A DNA stretch of 64,000 nucleotides from contig NZ_RBVZ01000002.1 in the NCBI RefSeq assembly GCF_004000435.1, positions 1,046,501-1,110,500 on the forward strand, written 5' to 3'. Positions 18,777-28,216 of this stretch are shown piece by piece. The notes under the pieces were generated by a model. That model worked only from the letters and a program-made list of their open reading frames with translations. It had not been told where the DNA came from and ran no database searches. Made by a program: the position numbers and the translations under genes. The DNA comes from Alexandriicola marinus (lineage in GTDB: Bacteria > Pseudomonadota > Alphaproteobacteria > Rhodobacterales > Rhodobacteraceae). Position 1 is the stretch's first letter; each line of letters begins with the position of its first letter.

Positions 18777-19159
18777 GTGCGAACGCGCAAGATTCATCTG
18801 CGGATCACGTCGCAAGACGGTGACATGATCCTTGTCGCATGCGCCATGGAAGGGGTTACCATTGCCAACCAGGTCACGAATGCACGATTCTTCGGGCACA
18901 CGGCTCACGAGGATGTGGCCGATCACGTGATCCGCGCCTTGAACACGACGGTTGCAGGTCGATCGCGTCGGGTTGGAGATGCGGAGCCTTCTCCTGCCCC
19001 CCCGGGACGGCGGATGCGATCCGGCCCGGTGCGCCGGGCTGCGACTGGCAGGATGGCTCGGGGATCGTCGACTACTTCATCTTGAACACCGTTCTTCTGA
19101 CACAGACAGGTGCCGAGGTGCTCACCCGCCAGACACCCGAAACCCTGATCCTGCGCTGA
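18777..19159 (+). pseudogene. Possible decayed gene in two frames
   Basis: Two protein-like segments lie in different frames. From 18777 (after a stop) one frame reads ...SQDGDMILVACAMEGVTIAN, then NARFFGHTAHEDVADHVIRA; it loses protein-like character near 18950. About 80 bases on, another frame reads GSGIVDYFILNTVLL, then TGAEVLTRQTPETLILR and stops at 19159. The second piece resembles the C-terminal end of M24/creatinase-type peptidases. I read this as a gene with an internal deletion and a frameshift. The surrounding 18543-18776 and 19160-19237 show no gene. The family assignment is weak. Confidence 0.3.
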
Positions 19160-19237
19160 GGGGACGCGCCTTTCGACTGGTGGTCGCGGCCGAATTGTCG
19201 GATGACTCACCCAAACATGCCGATAGGGGGAGGACAC

Positions 19238-20407
19238 ATGACCGATCTGCATTTCGCCGAAAGCCTGTCACGGCTTGGCACCGAATCCGCGTTTGTCGTT
19301 CTTGCCCGTGCCGGACAGCTGGCCGCCGAGGGGCGTGACATCATCAACCTTGGCATCGGACAGCCCGATTTCCGCACGCCGGAACATATCGTGGAGGCGG
19401 GGGTCAAGGCGCTGCGCGATGGCCATCACGGATATACGCCGGCCAACGGCCTGCCCGTCCTGCGCGAGGCGGTCGCCGCCGATCTGAACACGCGTCACGG
19501 CGTCGAGGTGAATCCCGACAACGTCGTGGTCGTGCCCGGTGGCAAACCGACGATGTTTTTTGCCGTCATGATGTTCGGGGAGCCGGGCGCCGAGATCATG
19601 TATCCGAACCCGGGGTTCCCGATCTACGAATCGGTCATCCGCTATTCCGGCGCGACGCCCGTGCCGATCGCCCTGAAAGAAGAGAACGGCTTTGCCTTCT
19701 CTGCCGAAGAGGTTCTGGCACAGATCACGCCCCGCACCCGGCTGATCATCATAAATTCGCCCGCGAACCCGACCGGTGGCGTCACCCCGAAAGACGAGAT
19801 CGACAAATTCGTCGCGGGCCTTGCCGATCATCCGCATGTGGCCGTCATGTCCGACGAGATCTATTCCCAGATGCTCTACGGCGGGCGCGATCATGTCTCG
19901 CTCCTGCAATATCCCGAGATCCGGGATCGTCTCATCATGCTCGATGGCTGGTCGAAGACCTATGCCATGACAGGGTGGCGGCTGGGCTATGCTGTCTGGC
20001 CCGATGCCTGCGTCGATCATGTGACCCGGCTGTGTATCAACGATCATTCCTGTGTGAATGCATCCGCCCAATACGCCGGGCTTGCGGCGCTGACCGGCCC
20101 GCAGGACGAGGTCCGCGACATGGTGGCCCAATTCGACAAGCGGCGAGAGATCATCGTGCGCGAGCTGAACTCGCTTCCCGGCGTGCGCTGTGCCGATGCG
20201 GCGGGTGCCTTCTATGCCTTTCCCAATATTGAATGCACCGGCATGACGGCGATGGAGGCGCAGAACCGGTTCCTTGACGAGGCGGGTGTCGCCACCGTGG
20301 CAGGCACGTCCTTTGGTCGCTTTGGCGAGGGATATGTCCGGTTTTCCTATGCCAACTCGGCCGAGAACATCCTGCGCGCGATCGAGAGGATAAGGGCAAT
20401 CCTCTGA
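19238..20407 (+). CDS. Class I/II pyridoxal phosphate-dependent aminotransferase
   Basis: The 389-residue fold-type I aminotransferase has the substrate-loop motif NLGIGQPDFRTP, the NSPANPTGG motif and the PLP-binding lysine in SKTYAMTGWRLGY. Such enzymes move amino groups between an amino acid and 2-oxoglutarate or pyruvate; the substrate cannot be told from sequence. The start at 19238 follows GGGGGAGG at a good distance; an in-frame ATG at 19202 lacks one. It stands just downstream of a decayed gene and upstream of a sugar-acid dehydratase. Confidence 0.92.
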   Translation: MTDLHFAESLSRLGTESAFVVLARAGQLAAEGRDIINLGIGQPDFRTPEHIVEAGVKALRDGHHGYTPANGLPVLREAVAADLNTRHGVEVNPDNVVVVPGGKPTMFFAVMMFGEPGAEIMYPNPGFPIYESVIRYSGATPVPIALKEENGFAFSAEEVLAQITPRTRLIIINSPANPTGGVTPKDEIDKFVAGLADHPHVAVMSDEIYSQMLYGGRDHVSLLQYPEIRDRLIMLDGWSKTYAMTGWRLGYAVWPDACVDHVTRLCINDHSCVNASAQYAGLAALTGPQDEVRDMVAQFDKRREIIVRELNSLPGVRCADAAGAFYAFPNIECTGMTAMEAQNRFLDEAGVATVAGTSFGRFGEGYVRFSYANSAENILRAIERIRAIL

Positions 20408-20483
20408 CACAGCGCAGAGTGATCTGGCAATCGCCGTCGGATCACGTCATGATGCCAACTGACATGTTAGTGTGGTAGATGCC

Positions 20484-21986
20484 ATGAGCCTCCTTCGACT
20501 CGACCCCAATGATACCGTTGCCGTCGCCCGCGAGGCGTTGACGCCCGGTGCGGTGTATGACGACGTGACCGCCGTGGACGCGGTTCCGCGCGGCCACAAG
20601 ATGGCGCTTCGGGATATCGCGACGGGGGAACCCGTCCTCAAATTCGCGCAGGTCATCGGGGTCGCATCGCAGGACATTGCGGCCGGCACCCATGTGCATA
20701 CCCATAATCTTGCGTTCCAGCCCGTCGCTGGCCGCTATGAGTTCAGCACCAATCTTCGACCGGCCACACCGGCCCCGACCACGGACACCTTCATGGGGTA
20801 CCGGCGTGAGAATGGCAGTGTGGGCACCCGCAACTACATCGCGATCGTCACATCGGTGAATTGTTCGGCCACCGCGGCCCGGATGATCGCTGCGCATTTC
20901 ACCCCGGAGCGATTGGCCGAATATCCCAACGTCGATGGCGTCGCCGCATTCGTCCATGGCACGGGCTGTGGAATGGCCGGCGACGGTGACGGGTTCGAAG
21001 CGCTCCAGAGGGTCATGTGGGGCTATGCCAAGCACCCAAATCACGCGGGCGTCCTGATGGTCGGGCTGGGCTGCGAGATGAACCAGATCGACTGGCTTCT
21101 CGAGGCCTACGGGCTCAAGCAGGGCCCCTTGTTCCAGACGATGAACATCCAGAACGTCGCAGGTCTGCGCAAGACGGTTGAGCTGGGCATTCGCAAGATC
21201 GAGGAGATGCTCCCCCTCGCCAATCAGGCCGAACGGGAGCCGTGCCCGGCCTCCGAACTCAGGGTCGCCCTGCAATGCGGCGGATCGGACGCCTGGTCCG
21301 GCATCACCGCGAACCCGGCGCTGGGCAACGCCTGTGACAGGCTTGTGGCGCAGGGTGGCACCGGGGTTCTTGCCGAAACGCCCGAGATCTATGGCGCCGA
21401 ACACCTGCTAACCGAACGGGCCGCCGACACGGCGACGGGCGAAAGACTCGTCTCTCTGATCAAGTGGTGGGAGGATTACACGGCCCGCAACAAAGGCACG
21501 ATGGACAACAATCCGAGCCCCGGAAACAAGGCCGGTGGCCTGACGACGATCCTCGAGAAATCGCTTGGCGCGGCGGCCAAGGGCGGCACGACGCCGTTGG
21601 TCGGTGTCTATAAGTATGCCGAAGAGGTGCGCGCCCGCGGGTTCACCTTCATGGACAGCCCGGGCTATGATCCTGCATCGGTGACGGGCCAGATCGCGGG
21701 CGGCTGCAACCTTGTCTGTTTCACCACCGGCCGGGGGTCGGCCTTCGGGTCGAAGCCTGCGCCCACGATCAAGGTCGCAACCAATTCCGAGATGGCTGCC
21801 CGGATGAGCGAGGACATGGATATCGACGCAGGCCGCATCCTGAGCGAGGGGCTGGGCGTCGAAGAGATGGGCCGCGAGATCTACGAGATGTTCCTGCGCG
21901 TCGCGAGCGGCGAAAAGACGAAGTCCGAGGCTCAGGGTCTCGGGGATTATGAATTCGTGCCGTGGCAGATCGGCGCGGTGATGTAG
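20484..21986 (+). CDS. UxaA family (altronate/galactarate-type) dehydratase
   Basis: The 500-residue protein has an N-terminal SAF domain (about residues 1-90) joined to the large UxaA/GarD domain. Typical stretches include YRRENGSVGTRNYIAI, HGTGCGM and the C-terminal GGCNLVCFTTGRGSAFG. Family members are metal-dependent dehydratases of altronate, galactarate or related sugar acids. I use the ATG at 20484; an upstream GTG at 20472 adds only 4 residues, and neither has a strong ribosome site. It is followed 34 bases later by a GarR-like dehydrogenase, which suggests a sugar-acid catabolic pair. Confidence 0.88.
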   Translation: MSLLRLDPNDTVAVAREALTPGAVYDDVTAVDAVPRGHKMALRDIATGEPVLKFAQVIGVASQDIAAGTHVHTHNLAFQPVAGRYEFSTNLRPATPAPTTDTFMGYRRENGSVGTRNYIAIVTSVNCSATAARMIAAHFTPERLAEYPNVDGVAAFVHGTGCGMAGDGDGFEALQRVMWGYAKHPNHAGVLMVGLGCEMNQIDWLLEAYGLKQGPLFQTMNIQNVAGLRKTVELGIRKIEEMLPLANQAEREPCPASELRVALQCGGSDAWSGITANPALGNACDRLVAQGGTGVLAETPEIYGAEHLLTERAADTATGERLVSLIKWWEDYTARNKGTMDNNPSPGNKAGGLTTILEKSLGAAAKGGTTPLVGVYKYAEEVRARGFTFMDSPGYDPASVTGQIAGGCNLVCFTTGRGSAFGSKPAPTIKVATNSEMAARMSEDMDIDAGRILSEGLGVEEMGREIYEMFLRVASGEKTKSEAQGLGDYEFVPWQIGAVM

Positions 21987-22020
21987 ACCCAGCCGTACCG
22001 GCGGGGAAAGGATGGCGGAC

Positions 22021-22920
22021 ATGACCAAACCAGCGATCGGTTTCATCGGGCTGGGCCTCATGGGAAGCGCGATGGTAGGGCGTCTTCTTGATTGCGGCTA
22101 TCCCCTGACGGTGATGGCGAACAGGTCGCGCGCGAATGTCGACGCCGCGGTGGCGCGAGGCGCCACCGAAGTTGCCACCGCCCGTGAAGTCGCTGCCGCA
22201 TCGGACATCGTCATGCTGTGTATGGATACCAGCGCCAGCGTCGAGTCGCGGATGCGCGGCCCCGATGGTGTGATCGCGGGTGTCAGGCCCAGGGCTTGCG
22301 TGATCGATTTCGGTACGTCCCTGCCGCTTTCTACGCGAACGCTTGGCGCCGAGGTCGAGGCCGCGGGCGCAAGCTACCTCGATGCACCACTGGGCCGGAC
22401 GCCGGCCCATGCAAAGGATGGCAAGCTCAACATCATGGCCGCCGGTGATGTGGCCGCGTTCGCCAGCGTCGAGCCGGTTCTGCAGGATCTGGGCGAGAAC
22501 GTCTTTCACCTCGGGGCGCTGGGCGCGGGTCACACGGTCAAGCTGATCAACAACTTCTTCGGCATGACCGTCGCCAACTCGATGGCAGAGGCGTTCGGGA
22601 TGGCCGATGTCGCCGGGATCGACCGAAAGGCCCTGTACGACGTGATGGCGGCCGGGCCGCTGCGATCGGGCATGATGGATTTCATGGCCGCCTATGCGAT
22701 CGACGGAATTCCCGACCAGCTTGCCTTTTCCATCCAGAACGCGGCCAAGGACGTGGGCTATTACGACCAGATGGTGCGCGACAACGGATCGACCTCGCTG
22801 ATGGTGCAAGGCGCCCTTGGCGCGCTGAGCGAGGCCGCCGCCCGCGGCGACGGGTCAGAGATGGTCGCGAAGATGGTCGACTTTCACGTGGCCCGCATGC
22901 GCGGTGACGACGACGACTGA
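22021..22920 (+). CDS. NAD(P)-dependent beta-hydroxyacid dehydrogenase (GarR/3-hydroxyisobutyrate dehydrogenase family)
   Basis: The 299-residue protein has an N-terminal Rossmann motif (IGFIGLGLMGSAM, residues 5-17), the substrate-binding segment YLDAPLGRTP and the catalytic lysine in GHTVKLINNFF. The family includes tartronate semialdehyde reductase and 3-hydroxyisobutyrate dehydrogenase. Next to a UxaA-family dehydratase, a role in reducing a semialdehyde from sugar acids is likely. The ATG at 22021 has GGGGAAAGG at proper spacing, whereas the ATG at 22012 has it directly adjacent, so the later start is preferred. Confidence 0.9.
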   Translation: MTKPAIGFIGLGLMGSAMVGRLLDCGYPLTVMANRSRANVDAAVARGATEVATAREVAAASDIVMLCMDTSASVESRMRGPDGVIAGVRPRACVIDFGTSLPLSTRTLGAEVEAAGASYLDAPLGRTPAHAKDGKLNIMAAGDVAAFASVEPVLQDLGENVFHLGALGAGHTVKLINNFFGMTVANSMAEAFGMADVAGIDRKALYDVMAAGPLRSGMMDFMAAYAIDGIPDQLAFSIQNAAKDVGYYDQMVRDNGSTSLMVQGALGALSEAAARGDGSEMVAKMVDFHVARMRGDDDD

Positions 22921-23017
22921 CCGGCGCCATCCGGTTTGACATGGCTCAAGGCCGGGGTGCGCGATCCCGGCCAGACTTCTTCCGATCCCCAGCTTCGGAT
23001 CAGGAGGAGACACCGCC

Positions 23018-23425
23018 ATGTACAAGAACATCCTAGTGCCCGTGATTTTCGACGAGACACATGACACGCAGGCCTCTTTTCTGGTGGCGAAACGGCTTGC
23101 CGGTGAGGGGGCGGAATTTACCGTCCTGCATGTGATGGAGACGATGCCCGCCTATGCGGCAATGCAGATCCCCGCCGAGATCCTTGCCCAGACGCGCGCC
23201 GATCTGGACCATAAATTGAAACGGCTCGCAGACGGGCTGGACGGTGCAAAGGCTGTCGTTGTCGAGGGTCACGCCGGACGGCGGATCGCCGATCATGCCC
23301 AAGACAACGGTATCGACTGCATCGTCATGGCATCACATCGGCACAGTTTGAAAGACGTATTCATCGGATCGACGGCCGATTGGGTTGTCCGGCACGCCAA
23401 TTGTTCGGTTCACGTCATCCGCTAG
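23018..23425 (+). CDS. Universal stress protein, UspA family
   Basis: This 135-residue single-domain Usp protein starts with KNILVPVIFDE and ends with SLKDVFIGSTADWVVRHANC and SVHVIR, the nucleotide-loop and final strand of the family. The usual G-x2-G ATP motif is changed here (ASHRHSLKDVFIGS), so ATP binding is uncertain. A strong AGGAGGAG site precedes the ATG. It may be co-transcribed with the dehydrogenase 97 bases upstream. Confidence 0.92.
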   Translation: MYKNILVPVIFDETHDTQASFLVAKRLAGEGAEFTVLHVMETMPAYAAMQIPAEILAQTRADLDHKLKRLADGLDGAKAVVVEGHAGRRIADHAQDNGIDCIVMASHRHSLKDVFIGSTADWVVRHANCSVHVIR

Positions 23426-23432
23426 GAAAGTG

Positions 23433-23453
23433 GCCCCGCCGATAAGGCGGGGC
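23433..23453. terminator. GC-rich hairpin after uspA
   Basis: GCCCCGCC-GATAA-GGCGGGGC is a perfect 8-base-pair stem between uspA and the convergent 56-residue gene, with no clear T run. The same 8-base arms recur in the terminator at 23753-23772. Confidence 0.55.
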
Positions 23454-23470
23454 GGCACCTGTCCCGGTTC

Positions 23471-23641
23471 TTAACCGGTGACAACCGGCACGCAGGTGCC
23501 GGTCTCGTTGTCCATCATGGTTCCCTCGGCGCAGGACATCGCCGTGTCCGTCGTATGCGTTTCAAGGGAACAGCCCATCGCGAACGACAGTGTCGGGAAC
23601 ACGATAAGGGCAATGGCAGTCGTCATGGTCTTCAGAGTCAT
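23471..23641 (-). CDS. Small secreted cysteine-containing protein, unknown
   Basis: A 56-codon frame runs from ATG at 23641 to TAA at 23471. The N-terminus is a Sec-type signal (MTLKTMTTAIALIVFPTLSF, then A-MGCS). The mature part is about 35 residues with three cysteines (GCS, MSCAEG, TGTCVPVV). The AMSCAEGT...ETGTCVPV pattern looks like a short disulfide-bonded module, and I recall similar short proteins in other Rhodobacterales. A GGAGG lies upstream of the start. Function unknown. It is convergent with uspA. Confidence 0.65.
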   Translation of the reverse strand: MTLKTMTTAIALIVFPTLSFAMGCSLETHTTDTAMSCAEGTMMDNETGTCVPVVTG

Positions 23642-23743
23642 TCTGGAGGTCCTCCATGGCTATGCGCAAAATGGCGCTCCGAAAACTTTAGCGCGAGTTT
23701 ACCCGGCGTCAAAGCCCGAGATGGAGATCGGTTCGATTTGCGC

Positions 23744-23772
23744 AAAAAAGAGGCCCCGCCAAAAGGCGGGGC
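23744..23772 (-). terminator. Intrinsic terminator of ccrM
   Basis: Read on the minus strand, GCCCCGCC-TTTT-GGCGGGGC is followed by CTC and then six T residues. It lies 58 bases beyond the ccrM stop and is a standard intrinsic terminator. Confidence 0.85.
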
Positions 23773-23829
23773 AGTTCGTGCCCGGGCGGTTTGTCATGCC
23801 ACGGGCACCGGCGGTAACACCGTGTCGCG

Positions 23830-25009
<1,180 letters not shown>

Positions 25010-25022
25010 AAACTTTATTGAA

Positions 25023-25661
25023 TCAGGTGCTTGCGTTTTTTGCTTGATACAAGATTTCGTGGACCGGCCGGAACGAGCGTCTATGGTGTGGGGTCACACC
25101 AAGATTTCGGAGCGCCTCTTTGTGGCTTTTCGACGGATACCCGGAATTGCTCTCCCAGCCGTAACCGGGATGCTGTTGCGCCAAATCCACCATGATCGCG
25201 TCGCGCTTTGTCTTGGCCACAATTGAGGCAGCGGCAATCGACAGCGATCGCGCGTCTCCCTTGATCACGGCTTCGGCCGAACAGGTCAGATCCCGGGGGA
25301 TCATATTGCCGTCACAAAGAACGTGATCCGCGGGGGCACCCAGCGCCGCGACCGCGCGGCACATCGCCAGATGAGAGGCATAGAGGATGTTGAGTTGGTC
25401 GATCTCTTCGACCGAGGCGATACCGACGCCGACCTCGCACAGCGCTTCGATCTGTTCGAGCGCGGCATCTCTGCGCTTCGCACTCAGCGTCTTGCTGTCG
25501 GCCAGACCTTGGGGAATTCGCGCGGGATCGATGATCACCGCAGCGGCAACGACGGGGCCGGCAAGCGGGCCGCGCCCCGCCTCGTCGACGCCGGCGATCC
25601 GGCGAAAATTCCGGGCCCGGGCGGCCTCTTCCAGTTCGAAGGTTGCGACGATCCTGTCCAT
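25023..25661 (-). CDS. rnhB: Ribonuclease HII
   Basis: The 212-residue enzyme removes ribonucleotides and RNA primers from DNA. Acidic active-site residues D26 and E27 sit in GVDEAGRGPLAGPV; a further acidic residue is in CDGNMIP, and the family segment SIAAASIVAKTKRD is present. The ATG at 25661 has GGAGG only one base upstream, which is unusually close, but no better start exists before the GVDEAGRG motif. ccrM follows 89 bases downstream on the same strand. Confidence 0.95.
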   Translation of the reverse strand: MDRIVATFELEEAARARNFRRIAGVDEAGRGPLAGPVVAAAVIIDPARIPQGLADSKTLSAKRRDAALEQIEALCEVGVGIASVEEIDQLNILYASHLAMCRAVAALGAPADHVLCDGNMIPRDLTCSAEAVIKGDARSLSIAAASIVAKTKRDAIMVDLAQQHPGYGWESNSGYPSKSHKEALRNLGVTPHHRRSFRPVHEILYQAKNAST

Positions 25662-25723
25662 ACCTCCAACAACCAGAGAACACGCCCCGACTCAACCACC
25701 GTCGGGTTCGTATCCGGCCCAAA

Positions 25724-25756
25724 GGGGCGGAAGGTCATGTCCGGTCCTTCCGCCCC
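25724..25756. terminator. Strong hairpin downstream of the 109-residue gene
   Basis: GGGGCGGAAGG and CCTTCCGCCCC form a perfect 11-base-pair stem around an 11-base loop. Read on the minus strand it follows the gene at 25808-26137 and is trailed only by a short T run, so it probably ends that transcript. Confidence 0.6.
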
Positions 25757-25807
25757 CAAGACACCGCGCAACTGGGGCTGAGCGCACGGCATCACTGCTC
25801 GACCGGC

Positions 25808-26137
25808 TTACTGGCCGGCCAAAACATAGCCCGCAGCCTCGAGACAGGCCGGGTCATAGGCCCGAACGCGTTCTCCTTCAGCGCGGAACGTCACGAGGCA
25901 ATCCTGCGGCAACTCGCGGTTCTCGATATGTCCCTCCCGCAGGCAATCGGCGGTATAGAGCGTCACGGTGCCTGCCCGGGTGTCGTAGCCGTCAAGGCAA
26001 CTGGCCGGAACGATCAGGTCCCGGCGTTCCTCGCGGGTTTCGCGCCGCTCCTGACGATCTTCACGACCAAGGGCCAGTGCAGGCGCGGCCTGTGCGACAG
26101 CGGCCAGGATCAGGACAGATTTGAACAGGGTCTTCAT
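25808..26137 (-). CDS. Secreted protein of unknown function
   Basis: The 109-residue precursor has a Sec signal (MKTLFKSVLILAAVAQAAPA, then LA) followed by a strongly charged segment (REDRQERRETREERRD). A compact domain with four cysteines follows (ASCLDGYD, TADCLREG, PQDCLVTF, PACLEAAG), likely two disulfides in the periplasm. I do not recognise the family. GGAGAAAAG precedes the ATG at 26137; an in-frame ATG upstream at 26281 would bury the signal peptide. It is divergent from the 94-residue secreted protein. Confidence 0.75.
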   Translation of the reverse strand: MKTLFKSVLILAAVAQAAPALALGREDRQERRETREERRDLIVPASCLDGYDTRAGTVTLYTADCLREGHIENRELPQDCLVTFRAEGERVRAYDPACLEAAGYVLAGQ

Positions 26138-26305
26138 GGTCTTTTCTCCGGTATGTCTGGGCTGGCAGCGACGCCCGGTTGCGATGCCCAACAGATCGTC
26201 CTTTTGCCGTTCGACAGGCAATAACGGGCGCGTGTTATCGGCTATCAGGCCCGGTCGTTCAGGTTGGCTATTGTCTATCAACGCGTCTCGACGTCATGGT
26301 GAGGC

Positions 26306-26590
26306 ATGTTCAGACAGTTCTTCGCCATCCCGACAACCCTCGCCTTCCTGGCCACAGCGGCACAGGCCGCCTGTTATGCCGATTACAAGGCAAAACAGGA
26401 TGATCCCTTGCGGCTCCATTACGGTGTGGTCGAGGTGTCTGGCGAATGCTCTGCCGCGAATGCCGCATCCCAGCTTGGGCCGAAGCTGGCGGCAGACGGG
26501 TGGGAGCTTCTGACCATCGTCGGCGTCTTCGATGACGCGGGGCTCGACGAAAGGAGAGAGAGTGCAGGCGACTACTACCTCCGCTACTGA
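26306..26590 (+). CDS. Small secreted protein, unknown
   Basis: The 94-residue precursor has a signal peptide (MFRQFFAIPTTLAFLATAAQ, cut near AQA-ACYA) and a mature part with two cysteines (ACYADYK, GECSAANA). It ends GDYYLRY. No known family is recognised. The next gene starts inside its 3' end (GTG at 26562, 29 bases of overlap), so the two are almost certainly expressed together. Confidence 0.7.
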   Translation: MFRQFFAIPTTLAFLATAAQAACYADYKAKQDDPLRLHYGVVEVSGECSAANAASQLGPKLAADGWELLTIVGVFDDAGLDERRESAGDYYLRY

Positions 26591-27266
26591 ATCGCGGCAG
26601 ACCGGCAACAGGATCGTCATCGGCGGCATATCTGCCATCGTGGGCATCCTTCTTGCTGCGGCGGCGCTGCTGTTTCTCAACCTTCCCGATGCGAATGCAT
26701 TCAACGCGCGTGTCGAACAGCTGTTCGTCGAGAATGCCGATCTGACGAGCCAGGCCGAAATCAAGCTGCTCGAGATCCTCGCCCAATCGGGAACCGCGTT
26801 TTCCGAGACGCTCGACAGCTATCGTTTCGTGATCTTCGTGCTTCTGGTCTTCGCGACTTCGCTCCTGATCGCGGCGGTGGTGTTTCTCGTGATGCTGATC
26901 GCGCTGAACCAGCGGATGGGTCAGATCGAGAGAAAGGGGATCGAGGTCAACTCTCTTCTGATCGCGCGAGAGCAGAACACGGTCCTGCTGAACAATTTCG
27001 AATTCAAGCTGACGGATGCCGCGATCGAGACTCTCAGCGTTCTGGCAGAAGCCCGGATGGATGACGAGGTTCTGTCCGGCGCAGAGATCGAGGCCGTGAT
27101 TTCAGGCCGATCCTCCGCTGATTGCGACGAGGCGGCGGGCGCCACCCGGATCAAGCGTCTGCGCGACACGCTGGGCAACCAGATGGTCAGCGAACTTCTG
27201 GTCAAGAACATCGCCCGGCGCGGCTATGTTCTGGCGATCGACAAATCCGTCATACGGATGGTGTGA
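26562..27266 (+). CDS. Two-helix membrane protein with C-terminal OmpR-like winged helix
   Basis: The 234-residue protein has helices at about residues 17-39 and 88-115, enclosing a ~48-residue loop, then a cytoplasmic linker (about 116-145). The C-terminus (about 147-228) matches the OmpR/ToxR winged helix in outline: FEFKLTDAAIETLSVLAEA, then VLSGAEIEAV, ATRIKRLRDTLG and IARRGYVLAI. The GTG at 26562 follows AAGGAG at good spacing; an upstream in-frame ATG at 26532 has none. This looks like a membrane-bound transcription regulator with the DNA-binding domain at the C-terminus. The winged-helix call is from pattern only. Confidence 0.65.
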   Translation: MQATTTSATESRQTGNRIVIGGISAIVGILLAAAALLFLNLPDANAFNARVEQLFVENADLTSQAEIKLLEILAQSGTAFSETLDSYRFVIFVLLVFATSLLIAAVVFLVMLIALNQRMGQIERKGIEVNSLLIAREQNTVLLNNFEFKLTDAAIETLSVLAEARMDDEVLSGAEIEAVISGRSSADCDEAAGATRIKRLRDTLGNQMVSELLVKNIARRGYVLAIDKSVIRMV

Positions 27267-27269
27267 CGC

Positions 27270-28121
27270 CTAGCCGCTGAACCGGGCCCGGTAATCCGAC
27301 GGTGTCTCGCCCTGTGACAGGCGAAACCGACGCGAGAAGTGGGACGGATCGGCAAAGCCTGTCCGATAGCCGACCTCGGCCACCGGCATCCGGGTAAACG
27401 CCAGCAAGCGACACGCCTCCGTCATGACCGCAGCCTCGATATAGGCGCCGGCGCTCATGCCGCGTTCCTGTCGGCAGATGCGGCTCAGCTGACCGGTGGT
27501 GACCGACAGGGCGGCGGCGAAATCGCCGGGCCGCCAATTGTCGCCAAGATGCCGGCCGATCAGTGCATCAAGCCGCTGCAGACGGTCGGTAGCCGCACTG
27601 TCCGGTCCGGCCTTGTCGCTTTGCCCGGCCTCGGCCACTTCGGCAAGGATGGTATGGGCCAGTCCCACGACGGACTGCGCACGAAAGGCACCAGTGCCGG
27701 CCAGTCGCCGTGTCATGTGGCCGATCAGATCGACAAGGGGGGCGCTGGCTCGCCCCGTGACGGGCGCCGACAGGCATCCGGCGATATCGTCTTGCGCGGG
27801 CCCGATCGAGGCGGTCACCGGCAGCGGGAAAGACAGGACCAAACCCTCGGTTCCGGGCGAGAAATCGAACCCGTGGACCGCAAGGATCGGCAGATAAAGA
27901 AAATCCCCGGATTCCAGATCGAAGGACCGGGCATCAACCTGCGTTCGGGCAGAGCCTTCCTCGATATAGAAAAGCTGGGTCATCTGGCTGTGCCGATGCG
28001 GCGCGATTACCCATCCGTGCCCCTGTGCCCGATCCCGGATGCGTTCGCAATGGACCACATCGGGGAAAGCGCCGGTTTCCCCGAAAAGCGAAAAGACGGG
28101 AATTCGGTTTTCATGCTCCAT
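27270..28121 (-). CDS. pobR: AraC family regulator, probable PobR
   Basis: The 283-residue protein has an N-terminal cupin-type sensing domain (PHRHSQMTQLFYIEEG) and a C-terminal double helix-turn-helix of the AraC type (VAEVGYRTGFADPSHFSRRF). It is divergent from pobA, 95 bases away, which is the standard place for PobR, the 4-hydroxybenzoate-responsive activator of pobA. The start at 28121 gives MEHENRIPVFSLFGE, as in PobR proteins; an upstream ATG at 28157 is also possible and would narrow the shared promoter. Confidence 0.85.
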   Translation of the reverse strand: MEHENRIPVFSLFGETGAFPDVVHCERIRDRAQGHGWVIAPHRHSQMTQLFYIEEGSARTQVDARSFDLESGDFLYLPILAVHGFDFSPGTEGLVLSFPLPVTASIGPAQDDIAGCLSAPVTGRASAPLVDLIGHMTRRLAGTGAFRAQSVVGLAHTILAEVAEAGQSDKAGPDSAATDRLQRLDALIGRHLGDNWRPGDFAAALSVTTGQLSRICRQERGMSAGAYIEAAVMTEACRLLAFTRMPVAEVGYRTGFADPSHFSRRFRLSQGETPSDYRARFSG

Positions 28122-28216
28122 GCACGATTCGTACCAGTCATTGCGCGACCGGTCCATTCCCGGGGTGCATTGCCCGGACTAGGTGTCTTCTCTGGATTTA
28201 TCGGGAGGTGGGGAAC

